This document shows positions 46,732 through 57,800 of a stretch of 64,000 bases of DNA, in pieces; position 1 is the first letter of the stretch, and every line of letters begins with the position of its first letter. The stretch is from Buxus sempervirens. Its lineage: Eukaryota; Streptophyta; Magnoliopsida; Buxales; Buxaceae. The notes beneath the pieces are model-generated. The model saw nothing but the letters and a program-made list of their open reading frames with translations. It was not told where the DNA came from and made no database searches. The stretch spans positions 38,187,942-38,251,941 of the forward strand of contig OX387188.1 of the NCBI GenBank assembly GCA_947561395.2, read 5' to 3'. Both the position numbers and the translations under genes were made by a program.

Positions 46732-47749
46732 GTCACATGCCAAACTAATGACTGGCAGAATTCCGTAAAACCCATGCAATTCAAATAGGTTGGTAATATG
46801 CACTCCTCAACTAAGAGATGGAGGCTTGAAAAAGAAGAGAAAAGGGTAAATCTAGGCCTTCCTTTTATTGAAATGAATAAGATGAATTTTCAACAAGTTT
46901 TCATAATCTCTGCAAGATAAGGAGAAAAAACATTTTAATTTATTGTTATTCAATACTGTTTTTGGGAAATATAATTAGAAACCAAACCTTTTTTATTTTA
47001 TATTCATTACAAAATGGGTATAAAAAAAAATCAAAAATGGAAAAAAGGGGGAAAACAATGTATGCCCAGAGTCCTATTATTCTATAATGTTTAACTTCAA
47101 ACCAGCACCAATCCTGAAGAGGTATGGCAACACTGGTGCATGGTAAAAATACAACTTTCCGCTTTAAGCCTTTCTCATATAGCAATCCCTCTGGGGAAGA
47201 CAAGTATATCTGATGTACCTCAGTTACAGAACAAAAAGCAACCCAGGAAAACTTGTAAAATTCGTTAGGAGTTCATCAAACTGTGAAAACAGGCATGAAA
47301 ATCATATAAATTTTAGGGCTTTATTATACAGATGTCAAACATTAAAGGTTAAAGCTTTTGACAATTACCTTATCTTCTCCTTTTGTTACAAATTGCAGGA
47401 CATCGTTCTAAGAGAGACACGAAGTGAGAAATTGCAAGCAAAGATTGAAGAAGGAAAGGAGGGAGCCGAGGACGACAATGGGGAGGGGACACGATTAAAG
47501 CTGTCCGCTTCCTTCAGAGCATAAGAACCAAAGAAACGAAAACCGTTCGATAGCTCTTGTCAATGTTTCAAACAGATCGAACGGATGCTATTAGGATTAG
47601 AGATTGTAAATAAAACCTGGAGGAAGTGGACCGTATGGAGTCCCCGCAATGTTTTCTGAAACCCGCTGAGTTGGATCGGATGCGGTTGCCTGTTCGGGTT
47701 GGTCATATCCAACCGGGCCGGTTTTCTGGTTGTTCTGAACAGGTCCAAA
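46732..47749 (-). promoter_or_regulatory. upstream region / 5'UTR intron of the FAR1-related gene
   Basis: The acceptor next to the start codon implies at least one upstream non-coding exon, perhaps within 47400-47530, where the - strand is CT-rich. Nothing else is identified. Confidence 0.35.
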
Positions 47750-48920
47750 CTAGAGGGATGGCAGCGATTCGGTTTTGAGAAAAACCAAAATCGAACCCAA
47801 TGCATGTACTATAAACCGAAACCAAACTGGTTTTTTACTTTTTAATATAAAATCGAAACAGAACGAAAGCTGATTAATACAAACTCAAAATTAACCTTAA
47901 ATAAGTTGGGTTCCATTCGGTTTATCAATTTTAGACGACAACTTAAGCCACCCCTAGCTAGAGATGCTTAACGGGCCGGCTTGGCACGGCCCAGGCATGT
48001 TTGGGGCTGCCGGGCGGGCTGCGGCATGCTCGGCCTGTTTGGCCAATATCCGAGCACGGCCCGACACGCGGCACACCCTAGGCTAGGCCGGGCCAAGCCT
48101 TTTTTTTTTTTTTTAAATCATAAAAAATAAGAAAAACAGGAAAAAATGGTAAAAAATTCTGAAAATTCACAAAATTGTCTTACACATAATGGGATAAATT
48201 TTGCTCAAAAAATATAAATAAATAAATTATTGCAAGTACAAGTACAAATACAACTTTGCAAATAATACAGAGTACACTTGCACAAATAATACCACATCAC
48301 TATAGTATGAGCACTTCCCACTTTTGATGCTTAAATAATTTAAAAGAGAGTAAGGGAGATTGTAGAAGAGAGTAAGAGATTGTAAAAGATGTGTGGTTTG
48401 GAGTGGGAAGGGTTAGGCTATTTATAGAAAACCAACTCTCCCCTCCAATATGACTGTTATCTGGTAGTTGGAATGGTGAAAATTGTCATTTACAGTCAAT
48501 TATAAGCATACCCCCCCCCCCCCCTTCTCTCCCTAGCCAGCGATTTGAATTAAAATCACTTTTTGAGGGCTTAATGGGGCTAGCCCCTGGCGGGCCGATC
48601 CACCGGGCCATTCCGCCCGCGTGCCCAGATATCTGAGTCCGGTAGGGCTACAATGCTTGGTCGTGCCGTGCCGGCCCACAAGCATGCTAGGTCGTGCCGG
48701 GCTCGAGCTGGCACAGCCCAATAAGCAACCCTACCCCTAGCCAGTGGTTTGAATTAAAGATGTTTGTATATATAATCGGTTTGGTTCGACCTTAAAAGCG
48801 ATACTGAACAATAACCGAATTGGTTTTATATGGTATAAAATCGAAACCAAAAACCAACCCTAATAGGTTCAATTCGGTTTATCGGTTTTTAGCCGCAACG
48901 TTTCCATCCCCGGTACGTAC
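47750..48920. repeat. hAT-like repeat complex (outer elements)
   Basis: The left end TAGAGGGATGGCAGCG (47750) and the right end complementary to TACCGGGGATGGAAACG (about 48918) look like hAT termini. The interior is built of 'aaccgaaacc / ggtttcggtt' motifs. A second hAT element (47959-48733) splits it. The outer target duplication is not convincing, so more than one old element may be merged here. Confidence 0.5.
47959..48733. mobile_element. hAT non-autonomous element, 775 bp
   Basis: Termini TAGAGATGCTTAACGGGC / GCCCAATAAGCAACCCTA are imperfect inverted repeats. The target duplication CCCCTAGC (47951-47958 and 48734-48741) is a perfect 8 bp. The ends are very GC-rich (ggccgggc.. clusters) and the middle AT-rich. 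There is no transposase and there are two C-rich homopolymers. Apparent frames through the GC-rich ends are not genes. Confidence 0.88.
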
Positions 48921-49648
48921 AACCGTCCCCATCCACCCTTACTTTGAATAAATTTGGCAATTTTTCAGTACTTAACAATTTTTTTAGTAAAACAACTTGA
49001 TTTGATCTAACTAATTTATATCTTTATATTTTTGAATATTAAGAAATAAAATAAAATCCATGCATTGAACAAAACGTAATTCTAGGAGGAAAGAGGAAAA
49101 TGCTCAACATAAATTTTGCAGGGTGCACATGCATATTACGTACATAAAATAATTTGAATAATTATTCAACGGATATATATATAATAGTATTGGAAAATTT
49201 TAGGTGACATTTTATAAAAATAGCCATTAATTTTAGGGGACAAATTTTGGGCCAAAATATTATTCTAACATCCCTTTCTAGTATAGATTTGAGTTGAATT
49301 GAGCCATCAAAATCTCTAGTCTCACAAGCAAAGGGACAAGGATAAACAAGAAAAGACTGGCACATTTTTTCAGTGTTTTTAGAGAGAACATTATAATTAA
49401 GATTACTTGCTACGGCTGATGAGCTTTGGTTGGGAAGGGATTCGAACCCCGGTCCCCTAGCATTGATACGCCTTCGACATTAACCCGTGAGGTTTGATAC
49501 TTGATGTTGATAGCGACCGTTACCTCTTGGCAGTTAGTAGTTTCATGGGTTTCTTGCTCTGCGTTAACTTAAGACCCTCATCTGATCGTCAAAACCTTCG
49601 TTCCCACTCGCACACTCCATCTCTCTTCTTCTTTCTCTCTCAAGCGGC

Positions 49649-49999
49649 ATGAAGAGCTCCCACTCCTCAACCGCATCCACCGGCCACCGGATCATCGTCG
49701 TGATCATTCCTCTCCTCCTCATCACCATTTCCATGGCATCAAGGATTAAATCCTCTGGTGCGTCTTTGTTAGAAACATCTTCAACCCAACAACACCACCA
49801 CCGCCACCACTACCACCGCCACCACTACACCGACCATGTAAGCTGTCAAGAAACACCTCTTCTTTGCCTTCAAAGAAATCGCCATTACTTGCCATTGCCA
49901 CCACCTCCTCCGCAGTACTCAGCACCTGATGAGATTGATCCAAGATATGGCGTCGAGAAACGTTTAGTCCCCACCGGGCCTAATCCTCTCCACAACTGA
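49649..49999 (+). CDS. CLE: CLE signalling peptide precursor
   Basis: A 116-residue pre-propeptide. A hydrophobic signal segment lies at about residues 14-30 (IIVVIIPLLLITISMA), followed by a variable, strikingly His-rich region (HHHRHHYHRHHY), a Pro run, and the C-terminal CLE motif RLVPTGPNPLHN preceded by DPRYGVEK. The motif is at the extreme C-terminus as in single-CLE genes and is closest to the CLE9-13 group, whose members are tracheary-element-inhibition or meristem-type ligands for CLAVATA1/BAM-family receptor kinases. Intronless, as usual. Mature peptide modification (hydroxyproline, arabinosylation) at the Pro residues is inferred from the family. The start is the first Met ahead of the signal peptide. 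Confidence 0.93.
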   Translation: MKSSHSSTASTGHRIIVVIIPLLLITISMASRIKSSGASLLETSSTQQHHHRHHYHRHHYTDHVSCQETPLLCLQRNRHYLPLPPPPPQYSAPDEIDPRYGVEKRLVPTGPNPLHN

Positions 50000-51388
50000 A
50001 GATACCATCGCCTCTACTTAGTCTTAATTAATATAAATTTTTGCTTGTATTTCTTTTCTTTTTGGGGGGGTTTTTTGTGCATTTCATGGAGTAAATATAT
50101 ATACGAGCTAGAGACAGCCGTTTCTTTCGTTTTCTTGATTTCCGTGAAGATTATAGAGAGGAGATCTTTGATGGTCACAGCTGCTACAGAAAGGGAAGAA
50201 CTCTAGAAGTACTACAAAATAGTTCATTCTCCCGTTTAGACTATGTTTGCTTTCTTTCTTTCTTTCTTCTTTCTTGGAGGGGTTTTTGAGGTTGATGAAG
50301 AGAAAGTCCCATGAGTTCCATTAAGTTTGTTGAAGCTGTTCGGGAGATGCAGATTCAATGCGTCAGCTTTCGGTGAGGACAATTTGGTCATTTCTTACTC
50401 CCAAGTCCAACTGCAATCAATACTTTCATGTGTAATTCTAGTGTATTTATGAATGTGAGTTAATTCCCTCATTGCCATCTTGAGTTTCTGTTCATAACCT
50501 TTGATTTTTCTTCTCTCTGCAAGTTGTCCCTTGGCTGGCTGGAATGAATCATTGCTTCTTTTGTAATTACATCCAAATTACATAGTATTTATGATTTCTG
50601 GACTTTCTCACAAGCTTTACCACTTTCTACCTTAGTCCTTTTGACTAGTTTCATGAGTTTTACTTTCAATATTTTGATTAATTAATGGTTCATGTTTTTC
50701 GTTTTTTTTTTTTGGGTTAAATATATCAATGATCATTGTTATCTGAATGATAATTGCTGCTCTAGGTTCCTAATTAACCCCCAAAATCTCTCCCTCTCTC
50801 TCTCTCTCCCCCCACATCTCTCTCTTAATTGCTGATTATTCTTGTTATTTGTTTGTAATGTATTATGTAATATAAATTTTATGCATGATGATGATAATGC
50901 AACAAGCAGACCATCTCCATGTCAAATATTATATTTTCTGCTTAATGCAATACTGTTATCAAGGGAAGAGCAATATTGGGTTTCAGTTGATTTCTTGAGA
51001 TTTCAACATACAGCCAATCAACCTTTGGCTTTCTTACTTAGCTTTGTTACTACCATGAAAGATCACAGAGGAAAAAGGGTAACTTTTTCAAACTCATCAA
51101 GCAAAGCCAGGTAATGTTTTGGAACTTTCTTATTTGTTAGCAAGTAATGGCCAGGAGGTCTCCACAATCACATTTTGTCAAGGCAATCAATCAAGTCCGA
51201 TTACAGTAATGGTTTGCAGGTGCAAGACACTTCTGCAAGCATCTAAGGGGCAGACCAGAAGCAGTTTGAGCTTAGACAAAATCTAAATGCGTGATTTCAA
51301 TTTCTAAACAATGAGATGAATCAGAATCACTTTTTCTGGTACACAAATATCAAGCCATTATCTTGTATATGTAAACATACGTTGATTC
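50000..51388. other. intergenic region downstream of CLE
   Basis: It contains the CLE 3'UTR, (CT)n runs near 50250 and 50785-50815, and no recognisable gene. An open frame at 50842-51114 has no family features. Confidence 0.4.
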
Positions 51389-51777
51389 TGTTATGGTCCT
51401 AGATGTTAAGTGTGTAATTAATGAAGTCTCCATAAGCCTTGGGACTTTTGGAGCAATGTTTAGGCACCTAACAAATAGTGTCAGAGCCAACCACCACGTC
51501 TTAGGTTTGAGTCACGAAGGGGAGCAACCCATAGGCTGCATTAAAATGCCTTAGTATTATATGTATGAGTATGGTGCTAAGTCATGCATATCGAATACTG
51601 ATAGGTGAGTGGAGCCACTAAAAGAGAAATGGCTTTCATGGAGTCAGTCTCGGTGGGCCACCATAGACGTCAGCTACGGAAGCATGGTGGAGTGTTACGC
51701 TTTTAGATGTTAAGTGCTTAGTTAATGAAGTCTTCATAAACCTTTTAGCTTTTGGAACAATGGTTAGGAATGCAACA
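51389..51777 (+). mobile_element. TRIM (terminal-repeat retrotransposon in miniature)
   Basis: Two 85-bp LTRs, 51389-51473 and 51693-51777, both start TGTTA and end ACA/AACA. They share 'agatgttaagtg', 'taatgaagtct', 'cataa.cctt' and 'tttggagcaatg'-like blocks. A 5-bp target duplication GATTC flanks the element (51384-51388 and 51778-51782). Just inside the 5' LTR, 'agtgtcagagcc' resembles the Met-tRNA primer-binding site, and a purine-rich 'gcatggtggag' tract precedes the 3' LTR. The 219-bp interior has no coding sequence. Size, PBS and TSD fit TRIMs. LTRs differ at many positions, so it is old. Confidence 0.85.
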
Positions 51778-52956
51778 GATTCATTCACAAAGAAACCATT
51801 TTCCTCTAGGAGTATGCATGTTCACATGATAGCCGATAGGACGACATGATTTCCCAGATCTAAAAGATATATAATCTATCCAAACCAAGCAGAGATTTAT
51901 TATCATATCAGCTTGACTAATTTTACTTAGCATTGACATAGCCAACCAAATATGCGAGGGTGCCACTTGGGATGGTGATAAAAATTTTGAAGTCTCATCT
52001 TCAGCACCTGGGCTCGAAAGCCTACCCCATGACCAATAATAATACCTAAATTCTTGGTAATACAGGATCGAGGAATCAAAGAAGCAAGATGAGCTAACCA
52101 CAAATGAGAATGGAAATTAATTAAGATGGTAGAAACCTACGTGCATTGAACAAGGCCAAAGGATGATTGGGTGAAGATTATCTGGGTCTGGCTACAATTC
52201 GTATAACATATTATTTAAGTTGATTAAAATTGAGCTTTCAAAAATAGTTGCCGCCTCTAAGTTCACCTCATGGAGCGCGCCCCCCCCCCCCCCTAGCGGC
52301 ACTTAGATCATAATGCTCTCCAAGAGGTCTAAATATTGTAAATAGTTGGGTATATATACGTATGGACTCGTGTGTTGATCATGTGCTAAATAGGAACACA
52401 TTTCCTCTAGTCCTAGAATCTAATGGTACTGTGATATCAATGGCTGAGATGTGTTTTAGATTGTTGGGCAACGGGCATGTGTATGTCTATTTCACTTTGG
52501 TACCACTGAATGGTATTAGAGGAAATGGTTTCATAACTCGTTGAGCAGGGAGAATGTACACTTGACTAATGAGACTGTTTCATCTGGTGCCACTCAGTGG
52601 TACTAGAGTGAAACGTACGGATGGATGCCCTTTTTCAATAGGGGGCCCACATCCCATCTGGTGGTTTCATGGTACCATTGGATTTTAGTTCTAGAGGAAA
52701 TGCATTCGTAACTGATACAGATAAAAAATTTTTAAAAAAAAAGCCAAATTGCTTTTCCTCTTATCCTAGAGCCCTTTGGCATCATGATACCATTGGTTGG
52801 GATGGGGTTTAGGGTTGTGGGGCTCCCTCATGACATGAGCGTGTGTTCATCCGTTTCTTGATAGCACAATTAATTGAGTGGTACCAGAGGAAACAATCTT
52901 GTTTGGACTAGTAGGGACCAGGCCAATAAATGTGTAAGAAAAAATTTATGGATAGC

Positions 52957-53004
52957 AATAGAGTGGGTTAACACTGTCAAAAAAAAAAAAATAGAGTGGG
53001 TTAA
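52957..53004 (+). mobile_element. ultra-short poly(A)-tail insertion with 15-bp TSD (locus 5)
   Basis: AATAGAGTGGGTTAA occurs at 52957-52971 and 52990-53004, enclosing CACTGTC followed by an A-run (18 nt). The paralogous position in the second tandem copy (54185-54199) has the target once and no insert, so it is an empty site. Confidence 0.85.
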
Positions 53005-53670
53005 GATGTGAATATATTCTAAAACATTAAATTATGAATGTTTTTAAATAAAAATGTAATTAATTATATAATTATCTATAAAAAGAGTTGCCGCCTCCAA
53101 GTTCACCTCATGGAGCCCCTCCATAGCGGCACTTTGATCATAATGCTCTCCAAGAGGCCTAAATATTGTAAATAGTTGGGTATACATACGTGTGGACTCG
53201 TGTGTTGATCATGTGCTAAATAGGAACACAGTTCCTCTAGTCCTAGAATCTGATGGTACCATGATATCAATTGCTGGGATGTGTTTTGGATTGTAGGGCC
53301 CTATATTGAAATGGGGCATGTGTATGTCTATTTCACTTTGGTACCACTGAATGGTATCAAAGGAAATGGTGTCATAACTCGTTGAGTTGGGAGAACACGT
53401 GATTGATGAGACCGTTTCATCTGGTGCCACTCAGTTGTACTAGAGTGAAACGGACAGACGGATGCCCCATTTCAATAGGAGATGGATGGATGCCCCATTT
53501 CAATAGGGGGGCCCACATCCCATCCGGTGGTTTCATTGTATCATTGGATTTTAGCTCTGGAATTCGTAACTAATACAAAGAAAACCATAAAAAAAAAGCC
53601 AAATTGCATTACCTCTCATCCTAGAGCCCTTTGGCATCATGATACCATTGGTTGGGATGGGTTTAGGGGT

Positions 53671-54032
53671 GGGAAAATGGGTTTTTAGTGATACTTTTTC
53701 GAAAGAATTCTAATTCAGTCGTTCAATTCTTGTTAATTGATAATTAGTGATACTTTTCAAAAATAATTAGAAATTAGTGCTATTTTACTATTTATGAAAA
53801 TATCTTTCGAAAATGTCCTCAAAACACTTGCAAACTTCAATTGTAACAAAATGAATAAAAAGGTTTTCAAACTGTTTTGAGGGCATTTTTGGAATATATT
53901 TTTCATGAACAGTGAAATAACACTGATTACTAATTATTTTTAAAAAGTATCACTAATTATCAATTAACAAGAATTAAAATACTGAATTAGGATTTTCTTT
54001 CGAAAAAATATCACTAAAAACCCATTTTCCCG
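53671..54032. mobile_element. Mutator-like (MULE) MITE with long TIRs
   Basis: A 362-bp insertion with terminal inverted repeats of about 100 bp: GGGAAAATGGGTTTTTAGTG at the left, and its near-perfect complement ending CCCATTTTCCCG at the right. A 9-bp target duplication TTTAGGGGT flanks it (53662-53670 and 54033-54041). A 9-bp duplication plus long TIRs indicates the Mutator superfamily. The unoccupied counterpart is in the neighbouring duplicate near 52808-52822. Confidence 0.9.
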
Positions 54033-54827
54033 TTTAGGGGTGTGGGGCTCCCTCGTGACATGAGCGCGTGTGTTCATCCGTTTCATGATAACACAATTAA
54101 TTTGATTGGTATCAGAGGAAACAATCTTGTTTGGACTAGTTGGGACCATGCCAATAAATGTGTAAGAAAAAATTTAGGGATGGTAATAGAGTGGGTTAAG
54201 ATGTGAATATATTCTAAAACATTAAATTATGAATGTTTTTAAATAAAAATGTAATTAATTATATAATTATTTATAAAATAATTTGAAGAATATGTTTTAT
54301 AATATATTAATGTGTGGATTAAGATCAACAAACCCGTCACCCGATTGAGAAATTACCAAATCCTTACCCGACTAACCCTGCGGTTGCGTCCCCATAACCG
54401 AGGATGATACAGGGCCACATCACTTCTTAGTGCTTTGTCGGTGGGGCCCAAATCTTCTGCAAGTTAGCTCGTCCCGTCCCCACCCAGGTATTTGTCGGTG
54501 TCCGCTCTGCTCAAAACCGGGGGTAGCCATCGTCGCATCGACTGGTTTCAGAGAAAGATGCAGTACAGAAAATGAACCTCGGGTTTTCCACGAAAAGGAA
54601 ACAAAAGCACAGGTTGTTATTTTAGTCGGCTGATTTTAGGGTTTGAAAGAAAAATCCATTCTATCGGTCTCTCAACGGGAAAAATGGCAAAAAAGCAGGA
54701 GGAGAGAAAAAGGGAAAGGAGGATGGAGATATTGCAGATCTGAAAATGAGGATTTCGAATTTGGAAATTAAGAAGTAACTCATTTGATCCACTTCGGTTT
54801 CGTCTCTCAGGGATCTGGATTTTAGTA

Positions 54828-57800
54828 ATGGCATATTCATCGGCAATTTCTATGATATGTTTGATCTCTCTCCTACTCAACGTTGCTCACTGTAAAACTA
54901 TAAAGAGAGACGGTAATTTCAAATCCTATCTTTTAGTTGTACTCTACTTGATTTTTGTTATCTTGATGTGAGAGTGATGTATATTTGTTTTGATTATCGA
55001 TTTAGTAATAGCACACTTGTTATTATTCGGCTACATTTTCTTTTATACAGTTAGAATTTGAAAATTGGCTGTGAGTATAAGACTAGTTGTAAGTTCATCC
55101 ACTTAGATTGAACTGTTGGATTGTTATCAAAGAGAAAGTTGACATTTAAGCAGTAAATTTACTTGAATTCAGCCGTTTTTAATCACTTATGGGGTGGGCA
55201 GAAATTGAAGTTTGAAGCAATTTGTGGTATTTTTAATTATATTTTGAATTATCGGACATCTTTGGTAGAGCTTGGCTTTGATCTCATTTATGCAGAGTAC
55301 CATGATTATGCATAACAGTAACTAATTATTAGTTGTTTTTATCGTTTATGGGAATATTAAATATTAGAGAAAGGTAATCAAGGATGTACAGAAAAGAAAA
55401 AAAAGGAAGTGGGGGGTTGGGGGGGCAAAGGCGGGGGGAACCTATGTTCAATTAAGAAAAGGTGAAAGTAAAAAGAAAATCAAGAAATAAACTGCACCCA
55501 TAATCCAATCATAATCATGGTTCAAAGTATCGTATCGACGTGCCGTATCGGACGATCCAAAAATGGAAACGTATCGAGGATATGCACTAAAATGGTGGAT
55601 ACATAAAACAAAACCTATCTAGATAGAAATATAAGTTAAAAATATGTCAAATAAACATATTTCTAGCATTATAGGGCTATGCAAAGAGTATTTATGCATT
55701 ATAGAAACATATAGGCATACGTGAAAACGAATGATAATTATAATTAGAGCTATAAAAAGGCTAGATAAACCAATAAATGAAGTGAGAAAATTCATTCATA
55801 TAATGTAAGCAACACACTAAGTCAATAACACTTAAAACATCAAAATAACAATATGAAACTGTCATAGCATAACATTCTTTATAATTGACATAGCATAACA
55901 TTCTCTATAATTGATTGCATACAAATATTTGGTTCTAAAATCCAAACATGCAAAGCTACCCCATGGTCAAACCATGCAAATGGCATCACCCAACATCCCA
56001 ACCTCTCTTAGGAAAAGAAGTAGAACCCAAACATCAAATTTAATAAAAGTAAAATATTTTTCCCCATATTTTTAATTAATATTCTGTAAAAACAATTATT
56101 AAAAATAATTTTATTAATGAAAAAATTGCAAGAATCATGGGGGTGATAGATCAGCCCCATGTGCATCTTATATAAAAAATTAAAGACAAATCGTTAAGTT
56201 TTATATAATTTTTTTCAAAAAAACTAGGGATTTTCGTAACTTTTTTTCATATTGCAAAAAGATTTGATTTTTTAATCAAAAACGCAATGTTGATCTATGA
56301 ATTTCACTTGAAATTGATAGATTCATACAAAACATTGTCAAACCATGCTTAAATATGAAAAAATAATGATTTAGATGGAAAAAAAATTAAAAATCTAAAA
56401 TACCTTCAAAACTGTAGACGATTTTGATTTCTGTTGCTTGATTCGTTCTTTTACTTTGTTTTGCAGAAATTGTAGTACTAATTAGGTCGAAAATAGGTAG
56501 ATAACAATGGGGTTTCATGGATTTTGGAATGGGTTTTTCAGTAAAGAGTTATCTTCCATCTTCTAAGGTACTTTTTTAGCGTTTTTACCCTTTTTATCGA
56601 CTGTATGGACTCGATACAGTCGATACGGGTCGATACAAGGTCGATACGACCTGTTTCGCGAAACGATATTTGATACTATGATCATAATACCCCATCCATC
56701 CACACTGCATGCATGATGCCTGTAAACATTGTGTTTCTAAGGACATTCTCACTAGCCAATTTGTCCACCACTAAGCTAACTGATTTAGGAATGTTACAGA
56801 ATGAGATGTTCATATGATGACACAAATCTCTAACCAGCTAGATCAGATGGAACAATATCCAAAAGTCTGGTGATTGGCAGATAAGCCAAGAAATGATAAT
56901 ATCTGAATATCTCTCCAAAGACAATAATTGATGTGATCTAGCTTCCCGAACTCTTATCAAAACTTTCCATAGTTCAATTTGCACAGTGTTGCCCTTCCCA
57001 ATGGGACCTAAGAAAGAATCTATGTCCTATCCTCGATAATCCTTTAGGATGCCTCGAACATCTAAAGGTTCTATTTTACTAGTGAATGACCATCAAAGTT
57101 AAACTGATGAAACCTGCTCTAATAAGAGTTGAAATCATCCTTGATTTCTTGATTTGCAGAGAAAGTCGACTGGACCACAGCATAATAATATCAGGAGTTG
57201 GGCACACTCTAAAGTTTGAAGCTGTGACTATATATCTACCAATTAAAATCATCATGGCATCCAACACATCTATTATCTTCATAAATTCATTTATTTATTT
57301 TCCCATAAGTAGTCCATAGAAAACATCCCTGTAAAATTATGTGCGCTCTTTGGCAATCCAACCTCCATTGTCTAAAATATCCAATATGCTTACTGGAATC
57401 AACTATTTACCCAATCTGATGCAGCAGAAAATTCCATATCTCAATTGCCACAGGACCGTATAGAATTAAGTGATCAACCATCTCGATAGCCAGACATGGT
57501 GAAGTATTTGAATTGATTCCATTGTTCAAAAGGTTCTGGGCTGGAACCATGCAACAACTTGGCAATCATACCACTTGATCATCAATGGACATTGTCTACA
57601 GCATATGCTGTATACACCCCCTCACATGGGATGTGTGGGGCCCCCCAAAATGAATTGTGGGACTCCAAATGAATGGTGGGCCCCTCAATAAATGTGAGGG
57701 GCTGTATACAGCATATGCTGTAGGAGATGCAGATCGCTTGATCATGCCCCACCATACCTGCTTCATACCTCTCAGAGATTTGCAGATTTTCTCTGCAAAT

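Larger units (their letters stand above)
52246..54283 (+). repeat. tandem duplication, period 840 bp (two copies)
   Basis: Copy 1 is 52246-53085; copy 2 is 53086 to about 54283. Both start 'agttgccgcct.caagttcacctcatgg' and end 'taattaattatataatta'. Copy 2 contains a 362-bp MULE-type MITE plus its 9-bp duplication, which explains its extra length. Copy 1 contains a poly(A)-tail insertion that copy 2 lacks. Each unit has several internal 'ttcctct..gtacca' repeats but no open frame of note. Confidence 0.88.

Noticed and set aside
49430-49490. tRNA-like T-arm (gggattcgaacccc)
   Set aside because: Only the T-loop-like sequence is present. I could not fold acceptor, D or anticodon arms around it on either strand, so it is at most a SINE or tRNA relic.
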